Source: CAYNJW01 sp964397665
GTDB taxonomy: Archaea; Nanobdellota; Nanobdellia; Pacearchaeales; GW2011-AR1
NCBI GenBank assembly: GCA_964397665.1
Contig: CAYNJW010000012.1
Span: 1 to 19,138, forward strand
Direction: 5' to 3'
DNA length: 19,138 bases
The notes under the pieces were generated by a model that made no database searches, was not told where the DNA came from, and saw nothing but the letters and a program-made list of their open reading frames with translations. Made by a program: the position numbers and the translations under genes. Positions 1-7,600 of the stretch are shown in pieces (position 1 is the first letter of the stretch; every line of letters starts with the position of its first letter).

Positions 1-857
1 GGTGGATGAGTTTGAAACCATTCTTTTTCTCTTCCAGGTTTAGCAATAAACAGTGGTGCTACAGCTCCAGAAAACTTCTTAACAGGTTTATTATTCTTAA
101 TTTTTTCTAAAGCACTAATTAATCCTGTTGGACTTCTTACAAATTTAACAGCGGAAGAATCTGCAGCATACTCTCGCTTTCTTGAAATTGCTAATTGAAC
201 CAAAGCTACTACAATTGGAGCTAAAATGGCAAGAATAATTCCAATAACCATAAAAATCACACCATTTTTATTTCTATTATCACCTCCACCTAATGAACTC
301 CAGAATAAACTCCTTAAAAATATCTGAGCAATAATTGAAATCATTCCAACTAAAATTGCTGCTAGAGTCATAAATTTAATATCATAATTTGCAATATGAC
401 TCAATTCATGGGCAAGAACACCTTCCAATTCTTGTTTATCTAATTTTGCAAGACAGCCTTCGGTAACACAAATTACTGCATGTTCTGGATCTCTTCCTGA
501 AGCAAAGGCGTTTATCTGTAAATCTTTCATTACGAAAAGTCTTGGTTTTGGTAAACCTGATGCAAGACACAAACCTTCAACAATACTATTAAACTGTCTA
601 TACTGTGGCCCATTAGCTGGTTTAGCCCTAACTGAAGCAAGAGCTAATTTATCAGAATTATAATAACCTCCAACAACATAAACTAAAGAAAAAATTGTAC
701 CAAAAATTAATATAAAGAAAAAATAATCTTTACCCATTATAGCTGCAATAATATAAACTAAAACTAACAAAACTAACAAAACACTACCAATTAAGAAATA
801 AGAACTTCGTTTATTCCTTGATATCTCATCTTGAAAAGAAATTCTTCCATCAACCAT
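1..857 (-). CDS. htpX: HtpX-like M48 membrane zinc metalloprotease (C-terminus beyond window)
   Basis: Membrane-bound zinc protease of family M48B, which degrades damaged membrane proteins. I translated it from the ATG at 857, and 285 residues are visible before the window edge. Two hydrophobic segments lie near residues 20-42 and 46-66. The zinc/catalytic motif HELSH is at residues 150-154, followed by two more hydrophobic segments. The third zinc ligand is probably E229 in REYAAD. All three metal ligands are present, so the visible part looks functional. An AT-rich box (AATAAATA on the minus strand, about 879-886) sits at the usual distance for a leaderless start. It follows lemA on the same strand after 167 nt. 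LemA and HtpX genes are often neighbours, which supports both calls. The substrate-binding C-terminus is not visible. Confidence 0.93.
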   Translation of the reverse strand, partial: MVDGRISFQDEISRNKRSSYFLIGSVLLVLLVLVYIIAAIMGKDYFFFILIFGTIFSLVYVVGGYYNSDKLALASVRAKPANGPQYRQFNSIVEGLCLASGLPKPRLFVMKDLQINAFASGRDPEHAVICVTEGCLAKLDKQELEGVLAHELSHIANYDIKFMTLAAILVGMISIIAQIFLRSLFWSSLGGGDNRNKNGVIFMVIGIILAILAPIVVALVQLAISRKREYAADSSAVKFVRSPTGLISALEKIKNNKPVKKFSGAVAPLFIAKPGREKEWFQTHP

Positions 858-936
858 AATAAACTTAAGAAATTTTAGTATTTATTTCTATCGATATTCT
901 ACTTTTTAAATATCTTCTCGATTACACACTATTCAA

Positions 937-976
937 AAAGATATATTATAACATATATATTGTATTATATATCTTT
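937..976. repeat. Long AT-rich imperfect palindrome between lemA and htpX
   Basis: Perfect 10-bp arms AAAGATATAT (937-946) and ATATATCTTT (967-976) flank a 20-nt spacer that is itself nearly palindromic. Read on the minus strand it forms an A/U-only hairpin ending in a short T run, just after lemA, so it could end or process the lemA transcript. A DNA-level role is also possible. AT-rich DNA produces such palindromes by chance more often than average DNA. Confidence 0.45.
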
Positions 977-1024
977 AATTATATATTTTACAATACCCAG
1001 TAATTAAGAATAATAAATAGAAAT

Positions 1025-1573
1025 TTAATCAAATTTTATCTTTGGAACAACTTTCTCAGATTCTTTTATTTCTAAATATTTCTTTCCTGCAAAACCATAC
1101 ATTTTAGCAAACCACATTCCCGGAATCTTTTGTGTAAGTGTATTAAAAGACATAATATTGTCGTTATAATACTGTCTTGAATATGCAACTTTATCTTCTA
1201 TTGAAGACATCTCTTCTTGTAACTGTAAAAAGTTTTCATTAGCTTTTAAATTTGGATAATTTTCAGCAAGAGCAAAAATTGATTTCAAAGCTGATTCCAT
1301 TTTGTTATTTGCCTCTACTTTTTTATTAATATCTTTTCCAGCAGCCATCATCTCTTTCCTAGCTTTGGTAACTTCAAGAATAATTGACTTCTCATGTTTC
1401 ATATAACCTTTTACACTCTCTAATAAATTAGGAACTAAATCAGCCCTCTTCTTAAGTTGAACATTAATTTGTGCTAAAGAATTCTCAATCCTATTCTTCA
1501 AGGTTACAAACTTATTAAAATAACTAATAAAAACAAAAACTACAATAACAATACTAATAATCCACCAAATCAT
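1025..1573 (-). CDS. lemA: LemA family membrane protein
   Basis: A 182-residue LemA-family protein. It has one N-terminal membrane helix (about residues 2-19, rich in I, V, W and F) followed by the long helical LemA domain, probably on the cytoplasmic side or periphery. Family hallmarks are the stretch with Q-LKKRADLVPNL just after the anchor and the later AENYPNLKA segment. The biochemical role of LemA proteins is not settled. Their frequent pairing with HtpX, seen here on the same strand, suggests membrane-protein quality control. A TTTATAAA box centred 25.5 nt upstream of the ATG fixes the start and implies a leaderless message. Confidence 0.93.
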   Translation of the reverse strand: MIWWIISIVIVVFVFISYFNKFVTLKNRIENSLAQINVQLKKRADLVPNLLESVKGYMKHEKSIILEVTKARKEMMAAGKDINKKVEANNKMESALKSIFALAENYPNLKANENFLQLQEEMSSIEDKVAYSRQYYNDNIMSFNTLTQKIPGMWFAKMYGFAGKKYLEIKESEKVVPKIKFD

Positions 1574-1594
1574 AACTTCATTAAAACAAACATC

Positions 1595-1602
1595 TTTATA
1601 AA
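1595..1602. promoter_or_regulatory. TATA box in the lemA/ferredoxin divergent region
   Basis: Perfect TTTATAAA, which reads the same on both strands. It is centred 25.5 nt from the lemA ATG at 1573 (leaderless). In the other direction it would start transcription near 1624, giving the ferredoxin gene a leader of about 36 nt that holds its Shine-Dalgarno site. A weaker box, TTTAAA near 1623-1628, could serve ferredoxin instead. Confidence 0.7.
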
Positions 1603-1648
1603 TCTTTAGAAAACGAAAACAATTTAAAGAAAGAAATTATGAATTATT

Positions 1649-1655
1649 AGGAGGT
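1649..1655 (+). promoter_or_regulatory. Strong Shine-Dalgarno site of the ferredoxin gene
   Basis: AGGAGGT ends 4 nt before the ATG at 1660. It is the best ribosome binding site in the window, where most genes appear leaderless or closely coupled, and it supports this start and high expression. Confidence 0.85.
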
Positions 1656-1659
1656 AAAA

Positions 1660-1851
1660 ATGAGTTTTAAAATAAAAGTTAATCAAAAAACATGTATTGG
1701 TTGTGGTAGTTGTTCAGCTATTTGTCCTGAATCTTTTGAAATGCAAGGTGACAAAGCAAAAGAAAAGAAAAGTAAAATTGAAGAAATTACTTGCGAAGAA
1801 GATGCAAAAATTGCTTGTCCAACTGATTCAATAACTGTTGAAAAAATTTAG
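1660..1851 (+). CDS. Single-cluster [4Fe-4S] ferredoxin
   Basis: Small soluble electron carrier of 63 residues. Cluster ligands by family pattern are C12, C15, C18 and C53 (followed by P54). Two further cysteines, C22 and C45, sit where Pyrococcus-type single-cluster ferredoxins carry their disulfide, so they may form a redox-active disulfide rather than bind a second cluster. The second CxxCxxC motif of two-cluster ferredoxins is absent. The gene stands alone on the plus strand and meets the CRM-domain gene tail to tail, their stop codons sharing bases at 1849-1850. It is next to the Fe-S assembly operon, although transcribed the opposite way. The partner enzyme cannot be told from the sequence. 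Confidence 0.93.
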   Translation: MSFKIKVNQKTCIGCGSCSAICPESFEMQGDKAKEKKSKIEEITCEEDAKIACPTDSITVEKI

Positions 1852-2096
1852 TCTCTCATTGGTTTACGCCATTTTCTAATTGTTAAAATATAACCAACAA
1901 GACGAAAAGTATAATTTTTTCCTAACATTTCTAACAATTCTTCAGCCATTTTTTTAGCTTCAATTTTATCCCTACATGCAGATTTTAAAATAGCCACTTT
2001 TAGAGACTGTTCATTCTCAAAAATATTTTGCAATTGCTTAACGAACTCAGGAGTAAGTCCTTTCTTTCCAATTTGTAATCTTTTTATTCCACGCAT
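1848..2096 (-). CDS. CRM-domain (YhbY-like) RNA-binding protein
   Basis: An 82-residue protein covering a single CRM domain, the fold of bacterial YhbY, which associates with pre-50S ribosomal particles. Features seen are the opening LQIGKKGLTPEFV segment (family pattern: G.nGlt..v...i), the basic stretch LKSACRDKIEAKKMAEEL, and a C-terminal beta strand VGYILTIRKW. A canonical GxxG loop is not obvious; the nearest equivalents are KSACRDK and the late VG. Archaea carry single-domain CRM proteins and their role is presumed to be ribosome assembly. The start overlaps the end of the NFACT-R gene by 13 nt, so the two are translationally coupled. Annotation is by pattern and length, and no close relative was checked. 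Confidence 0.75.
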   Translation of the reverse strand: MRGIKRLQIGKKGLTPEFVKQLQNIFENEQSLKVAILKSACRDKIEAKKMAEELLEMLGKNYTFRLVGYILTIRKWRKPMRD

Positions 2097-2449
2097 TTTA
2101 AAATTTCTACCTTCTTAATCTTTAATTCACTGAATCTTTTAACTTCCCAAGATCCAGCTTTCATCTTATTATCTTTAAAAACATCTGCTTTCTTAAATAT
2201 ATGTACAACAACATCACTCTTTGAATCTCTCCAAATTTGACTTTTTAATGCTGTAAAAATTGCAGCTTCTTTTATTTCCTTTTTAATTGGTTTTTCTCCA
2301 ACATTACAAAATGGACTACCTGGTGCTGCAGTGTGAATTAAAAAATCTAAAGGATTTGCACTTGAAACTAATAAGTCATTATTTACTGCATCCTTCCCAA
2401 GAAAAACAATTTTTCCTGTTGAAAGTTCAAACTCTCTAAATTTTCCCAT
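2084..2449 (-). CDS. Stand-alone NFACT-R (DUF814) RNA-binding domain protein
   Basis: A 121-residue protein matching only the C-terminal NFACT-R domain of the NFACT/RqcH/NEMF ribosome quality-control factors. Recognisable elements are G-KDAVNND-L near residues 18-25 (family pattern G+NA..Nd.L), DFLIHTAAPGSPFC at about 35-48 (family D.w.H....PG.h), a helix with AA.FTALKSQIWRDSKS at about 62-77, and the terminal KAGSWEV-RF strand (about 97-106). The N-terminal glycosylase-like fold and coiled coil of full NFACT proteins are absent, so this is a true stand-alone form and not a fragment of a frameshifted gene. It begins 41 nt after iscU and overlaps the CRM gene. Transcription may continue from the Fe-S operon, because no good TATA box lies at the right distance. 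Confidence 0.8.
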   Translation of the reverse strand: MGKFREFELSTGKIVFLGKDAVNNDLLVSSANPLDFLIHTAAPGSPFCNVGEKPIKKEIKEAAIFTALKSQIWRDSKSDVVVHIFKKADVFKDNKMKAGSWEVKRFSELKIKKVEILKCVE

Positions 2450-2490
2450 ATATAATTTAAGAAATAAAGAGTTTTAAGAGTTTGCATAAA

Positions 2491-2883
2491 CTAATCTTGT
2501 TTATTTTCAAAATTACTAATTGCTTTTTTCAATGCATCAGCTGCTAAATTAGAACAATGAATTTTGATTGGTGGTAAATCTCCTAAAGCCTTTGCAACAT
2601 CTTGATTTGAAATCTTTTTAGCTTCTTCAATAGATTTTCCTTTTGCCAAAACAGTTAACATTGAGGAAGTTGCAATTGCAGCTGCACAACCCATTGTTTG
2701 AAATTTTATATCTTTAATTATGCCCTTATCTAATTTTAAAAATAATTTCATAACATCTCCGCAAGTAGGATTTCCAACCTCTCCAACTGCATCAGGATTT
2801 TCAATTTCTCCTAAATTTCTAGGATTTCTAAAATGGTCAAATACCTTTTCATTATAATCTGAATTTCCTTTAACTTTCATCAT
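2491..2883 (-). CDS. iscU: IscU/NifU-N type Fe-S cluster scaffold
   Basis: Scaffold on which [2Fe-2S]/[4Fe-4S] clusters are built from IscS-derived sulfur. The 130 residues contain the three conserved cysteines: C41 in GNPTCGD, C66 in MGCAAAIATSS and C110 in KIHCSNLA, plus D43 of the TCGD motif. The LPP-KIHC segment, which binds the chaperone HscA in bacteria (LPPVK), is retained as LPPIKIHC, although no HscA/HscB genes are seen here. Two ATGs in a row (2883 and 2880) are possible starts. The 5' end overlaps the DUF1858 gene by up to 14 nt. It is probably translated by coupling from that gene. Confidence 0.96.
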   Translation of the reverse strand: MMKVKGNSDYNEKVFDHFRNPRNLGEIENPDAVGEVGNPTCGDVMKLFLKLDKGIIKDIKFQTMGCAAAIATSSMLTVLAKGKSIEEAKKISNQDVAKALGDLPPIKIHCSNLAADALKKAISNFENKQD

Positions 2884-3079
2884 CTTTCTTCAAATTATTT
2901 AATTCTTTTATCAATTCTTCAGGATTTACTCCATGTGCAACCGCACCCATTTCTATTGTTTCCATCATAGCCATGGGACAACCACCACAAAACAAACCCT
3001 TTTTTGCAAGAACTTCACCAGCAACAGGATTCTCATCCATTAATTCAAAGATAGTCATATCTTTTGTAATTTTTTTCAT
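2870..3079 (-). CDS. DUF1858 small redox-disulfide protein
   Basis: A 69-residue protein of the DUF1858 family, also described as the hybrid-cluster-protein-associated redox disulfide domain. Markers are the N-terminal KITKDMTIFELMDENP-A (family: t.d..i.e.l...P....) and the FCGGCPMAMMETIEMGA motif, with C31 and C34 as the probable redox or metal pair. It lies between iscS (ATGA overlap at 3076-3079) and iscU (up to 14-nt overlap), so all three proteins are made together. No reaction is established for the family. The position suggests it passes electrons or persulfide sulfur between desulfurase and scaffold, or reduces a disulfide, but that is inference. Confidence 0.88.
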   Translation of the reverse strand: MKKITKDMTIFELMDENPVAGEVLAKKGLFCGGCPMAMMETIEMGAVAHGVNPEELIKELNNLKKDDES

Positions 3080-4212
3080 TTCAACTTAAATGGACTTATT
3101 TCACTAAGTCTTTTTACAACCTCCTTTAATTTTAAAATTATGAAATCCGTCTCCTCATCTGTTAATTCACCGATAGTCATCCTAATTGAACCATTAATAT
3201 ATAACTCTTCAACACCTAATGCTTCTAAAACATGACTACCTTTTAATTTATTAGAATTACAAGCTGAACCTGTTGAAACGAAAATTCCAACTTCATCCAG
3301 TAACAACATAATGCTCTCACCTTCGACCCCATAGAAAGATAAATTAATATTATTATAAATTCTATTCTTCAATGGGCCATTTAAAATAACTCCTTTTACT
3401 CCTGAAAAAGCTTCGATAATTTTATCTCTTGCTAATTTTATTTTTTCTTTATTTTCCTTTATATCTAAAGCATCTGAAAGAGCAATAACTGAAAGAAGAT
3501 TCTCAGTTCCACTTCTTATTCCTTTTTCTTGACCTCCACCTTTAAACAAAGATTTAAATCTAATCCCTTTTTTAATATAGACAAAGCCAACACCTTTTGG
3601 AGCATTTATCTTATGTCCTGAAACTGTTAATAAATCTATACCTAGACTACTCACATCAATATCTAACTTTGAAAATGCCTGAACAGCGTCAGTATGGAAT
3701 AAAACATCAAAAGATTTGCAAATTCCAGAAATTCTTTTTATATCCTGAATTGTTCCAATCTCATTATTTACAAACATAATACTCACGAGTAATGTATCTT
3801 CTGAAATTTTATTTTCTAATTGTTCAAGATTTACAAAACCTTCTGAATCAACATCCAAATAGTCTATTTTGTAACCTTTGTTCTCTAAAAATTTACAAAC
3901 TTCTAAAATACTTGGATGTTCAATTTTTGAGATAATAATCTGCTTTTTTTCAGGATTGGCTTCTGCAAGTCCTCTTAAAATTAAGTTATTTCCCTCAGTT
4001 CCGCCGGAAGTAAAATAAATCTCACCATCGTCAGCTCCGATAAACTTGGCAATTTTATTTCTTGAAAATTCCAATTTTTCTTTTGATAACCTACCAAATC
4101 TATGTTGTGATGAGGGATTAGCAAAATATTTTTTAGAGTTTTCAACAAATTTTTCTAAAACAACTTTATCAATTTCAGTTGTAGCAGCATTATCTAAATA
4201 TAACTCCCTCAT
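3076..4212 (-). CDS. iscS: Cysteine desulfurase IscS/NifS type
   Basis: PLP enzyme that removes sulfur from cysteine as an enzyme-bound persulfide for Fe-S and thio-cofactor synthesis. In a 378-residue chain from the ATG at 4212, the fold-type I motifs are complete: YLDNAATT at the N-terminus, TSGGTEGNN, FHTDAVQA with the PLP-binding Asp, SGHKINAPKGVGF with the Schiff-base Lys (about K201), and VSTGSACNS with the catalytic Cys (about C318). The upstream TTG at 4215 would add one residue, but the ATG is preferred because it overlaps the regulator's stop as TGATG. The order regulator-iscS-DUF1858-iscU with overlapping junctions marks one operon. Confidence 0.97.
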   Translation of the reverse strand: MRELYLDNAATTEIDKVVLEKFVENSKKYFANPSSQHRFGRLSKEKLEFSRNKIAKFIGADDGEIYFTSGGTEGNNLILRGLAEANPEKKQIIISKIEHPSILEVCKFLENKGYKIDYLDVDSEGFVNLEQLENKISEDTLLVSIMFVNNEIGTIQDIKRISGICKSFDVLFHTDAVQAFSKLDIDVSSLGIDLLTVSGHKINAPKGVGFVYIKKGIRFKSLFKGGGQEKGIRSGTENLLSVIALSDALDIKENKEKIKLARDKIIEAFSGVKGVILNGPLKNRIYNNINLSFYGVEGESIMLLLDEVGIFVSTGSACNSNKLKGSHVLEALGVEELYINGSIRMTIGELTDEETDFIILKLKEVVKRLSEISPFKLK

Positions 4213-4577
4213 CAATACTCCGGATCTGCATTACAGTATTTAAGAATATCTTTGTTATACTGTTTACAAACTTTACATGAACTCTTACTTACTCTCATAA
4301 AATCAAGCAATCTTTCAATTTCTGCAATCACCCTATTCTCATCATTCGAAATAATAATTGCAGACTTTTCAATTTCAATAAGAGTTTCATTTGATAATTT
4401 AATTTTATTAGCACGCTTATTGTTCATATACTGTGAAATTGCAGCCTTACTAACACCAAGGATTTTTCCAGTTTTTTCATAAGTAAACCCACTTTTTTCA
4501 ACCAAATGCTTTGCCAAAGTTTTTCTAATCATAGGAATTATATACCAAACCTCAACTTCTTGTAACAATAAATACAT
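4212..4577 (-). CDS. HTH regulator with C-terminal Cys cluster, first gene of the Fe-S operon
   Basis: A 121-residue DNA-binding protein resembling the archaeal COG2522 regulators. The helix-turn-helix spans about residues 31-55 (GFTYEKTGKILGVSKAAISQYM, shortened here to its core: TGKILGVSKAAISQY). A helical linker follows, then a C-terminal cluster C-x2-C-x10-C (C101, C104, C115) that could hold zinc or an Fe-S cluster. The start at 4577 is supported by a TATA box centred 25.5 nt upstream; an internal ATG (residue 16) would give the usual family length and cannot be excluded. The stop codon overlaps the iscS start. Placement at the head of the Fe-S genes and the palindrome in its promoter suggest it controls its own operon, perhaps by sensing iron or Fe-S status. 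Confidence 0.85.
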   Translation of the reverse strand: MYLLLQEVEVWYIIPMIRKTLAKHLVEKSGFTYEKTGKILGVSKAAISQYMNNKRANKIKLSNETLIEIEKSAIIISNDENRVIAEIERLLDFMRVSKSSCKVCKQYNKDILKYCNADPEY

Positions 4578-4593
4578 GTTTACTATAGTAAAC
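4578..4593. promoter_or_regulatory. Perfect 16-bp palindrome, candidate operator of the Fe-S operon
   Basis: GTTTACTATAGTAAAC is fully self-complementary and occupies the bases immediately before the regulator ATG, between it and the TATA box. A dimeric HTH protein bound here would block the transcription start. No second copy was found in the window. Confidence 0.7.
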
Positions 4594-4598
4594 TTTTC

Positions 4599-4606
4599 TT
4601 TATAAA
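4599..4606 (-). promoter_or_regulatory. TATA box of the Fe-S operon
   Basis: TTTATAAA centred 25.5 nt upstream of the A of the regulator ATG, predicting a leaderless mRNA starting at about 4577. It lies in the 43-nt gap after the Snf2 gene, so the Fe-S operon has its own promoter. Confidence 0.8.
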
Positions 4607-4620
4607 ACTTACGATTTTAT

Positions 4621-7600
4621 TTATTTAAAAATTTCTTTAATTGTTTTCAAATCTATTTTCTTTCTTTCTCCCTCTTCTATACTAATTACTTCTTCAACAA
4701 GTTTTTTCTTTGATTTTTGTAAATCAAGAATTTTCTCTTCGATAGAATCTTTAGAAATCATTTTATAAACAAATACTGGATTCTTCTGTCCAATTCTATG
4801 GACTCTATCCATTGCTTGCATTTCAACAGCAGGATTCCACCAAGGATCAATAATAAAGACATATGCTGCTGAAGTTAAGTTTAATCCAACACCTCCAGCT
4901 TTAATACTTATTAAAAAAGGTCTTGAATCTTCTGAATTTTCAAACTCGTTTACAATCTCTTCTCTATCTCTAGATTTACCATCAAGATAAGAATATTTAA
5001 TCCCTTTCAATTCAAACTCTTCTCTAACAATTGAAAGCATTTTAACATACGAAGAAAAAATTAAAACTTTATGACCTTCGCTCAAAACTTTCTCAACTTC
5101 CATTAATAATAAATCAAATTTGCTACTCTTCCCTGTATATTTCGGATCAATCATTTTAGGATGTAAACATAATTGCCTTAATTTTGTTAAACCCTCTAAA
5201 ATTTTTAAACGAGATTTGCCAAATCCTTTCTCTTTGATACTCCTGGTAATCTCACCCATATAATAATCTTTCCAGTTTTCATAAATAACTTTTTCATCAT
5301 CATTAAATTCACTTCGAAGAATTATTTCTGTCTTTGGAGGTAATTCATCTGAAATTATCTTCTTATTTCTCTTTAACAAAAATGGATCAATCATTTTTTT
5401 TAAGGTAATTGTAACATCTTCATCTTTCTCTCGCTCTATTGGTATCACAAAATTTTCTTTAAATGAATCAAAAGTTCCAAGATAACCCTTATTTAAAAAA
5501 TTAAAAAGACTCCATAATTCTGTAAGGTTATTTTGAATTGGTGTACCTGAAATAACCAACTTATTTTTCCCAATTAAAGAAAAAACTGACTTGGAAGTAA
5601 CACTTTGAGGATTTTTTATTACATGTGCTTCATCTAAAATAATGTACTCAAAAGAAGTTGAAGTAAATAATTCCAAATCATTCCTAAGAGTGCCATAAGT
5701 TGTAATAATCAAATCTAAATCTTCTAAAGAATTTTCAAATTGTTCAGGAGATTTTTTCCTCTTTAATCCATGATGAATGTAATACTTTAAATCTGGAGCA
5801 AATTTTAAAATCTCATTCTTCCAATTAAAAATAAGGGAAGTTGGAACTACAACTAACGAAATTGTTTTCTTCTTTTCTTCTTTTATTTTTTGAAGTAAAC
5901 TTAAGGCTTGTAATGTTTTACCCAACCCCATATCGTCAGCTAGAATACCATTAAAATCATAATCTCTTAAAAAATTCAACCAATCAAAACCACTTTTTTG
6001 ATATTCTCTTAAATTTGCATTAATCCCTTTTGGGACTGTAATCTGCTTTATCTTATCAAAACCTTTAAATTTCTCAAGACTTTTTTTAACACTATCGTCT
6101 AAATTAGATTTCTTTGATAGATGAATTAGACTTTCCAAGGCTGAAAGATGATATTTAGATAAAGAAACTGTATCATCTACTTTATCATTGGGTCCAATAA
6201 ATCCACGATAACCTTTTAATTCTTTAGTCCATTCCTTAGGAATCACTGCCTTTTTACCATCTTCCAAATCAACAAAACGCTTATTCTTAAAAATTGCTTC
6301 AAAAACTTTTTCCATTTCAACTTTGGTTTTACCAAACCTTACATCACCCTTAATATCAAACCAATCAACATTATTTCGAATATCTAAAATCATTGTTGGT
6401 CTTGATTTTACAATTTTAAAATTAAATAAAGTCTCTTCTCCAAGAATTTTTACTCCGTGTTTTGTTAATAAAGGTATAATCTGTGTTACAAAATCTATTA
6501 AATCGACGTCTAATTTAAATTCATCGTATTTTTCATGAGTAATCACAGAATACTCATTTAATAATTCAGCGATCCTATCCTCCTCTTCAAAATCTCTTCC
6601 AACATCATAAATCAAGTCTCCATCGACAATAACTAAGTCCTTTGAAGTAGAAAAATAATCTACTTCAACACCTGCATAATCAAATCTTAAATTTATTTTA
6701 GCAGTCTTACCTGACTTTTCAAGATAAAGTTTTGCTTTTGGAATAATAGACCTTTCCTCTCTTTTAAAATCTTCAGATACATTAAATTCAAAAGAATCAA
6801 GAATATTTTGATAATATTTTGTAAAAAATTCTTTCAATTCTTCTTCTGTTAAAATTAATTCTTTTGGAAATCTAATTAAACTTTTAACAATTGCCAAATT
6901 TGCAACTTCCTTATGTTCATAAAAACACCTCTCCTTTAAATCAAAAACCCAAAGACTATTCAAACCGACATCTATTAATTTTAAATTTGAAAGATTATTT
7001 TTCCGTTTGCCTGCAATAAAATAAGGTCTAAGGATATAATCTCCATCTTTATCTTTTATTGCTTCCCAAGAAATATGAAATAAATCTTTTGAAAAAACTG
7101 CTCCAAGAATTAATTCCTGTTCGTTAAAATACAATTCTTTAAATAATGGCATCATTAAATCAGTATTTACATCATAAAATCTATTCTTTGAAAAAGTATG
7201 TGAAGCATGCCCTTCTCCGAGAGTATCTTCAGTAATCACATATGTTAAAAGTTTTCTTGACTCTTTACTTAAATTTAATTTATTCCAATTGAAATTCTTT
7301 CCAGCAAATTTCATAGGCATAGAATAACCACCATCATTTTTAATTAATCCTCGTTGAATTTTTAACAAAGTACTATTCTCATCAAAATCTTCAAAATTAA
7401 AATAAATAATATTCTTTTTATCTTGTTTTATCTTCTTAGGAAATAACTCTTTAAAATATTTAATTCCTGACAAATTTTTCTTATCTCCTTCTTGAGATAT
7501 TAACAATTTTTTTATAGAAGTATTAAAATCATTCTTTTCATCTTTTAATAATTTATAAATAAGTACTGCACCTGCATGTGAACAAGCCTTTGCTTCTATT

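Noticed and set aside
3597..4482. Open frames on the plus strand at 3597-3779, 4046-4243 and 4252-4482
   Set aside because: They lie antisense within iscS and the regulator gene, have no family resemblance, and arise from the AT-rich opposite strand.
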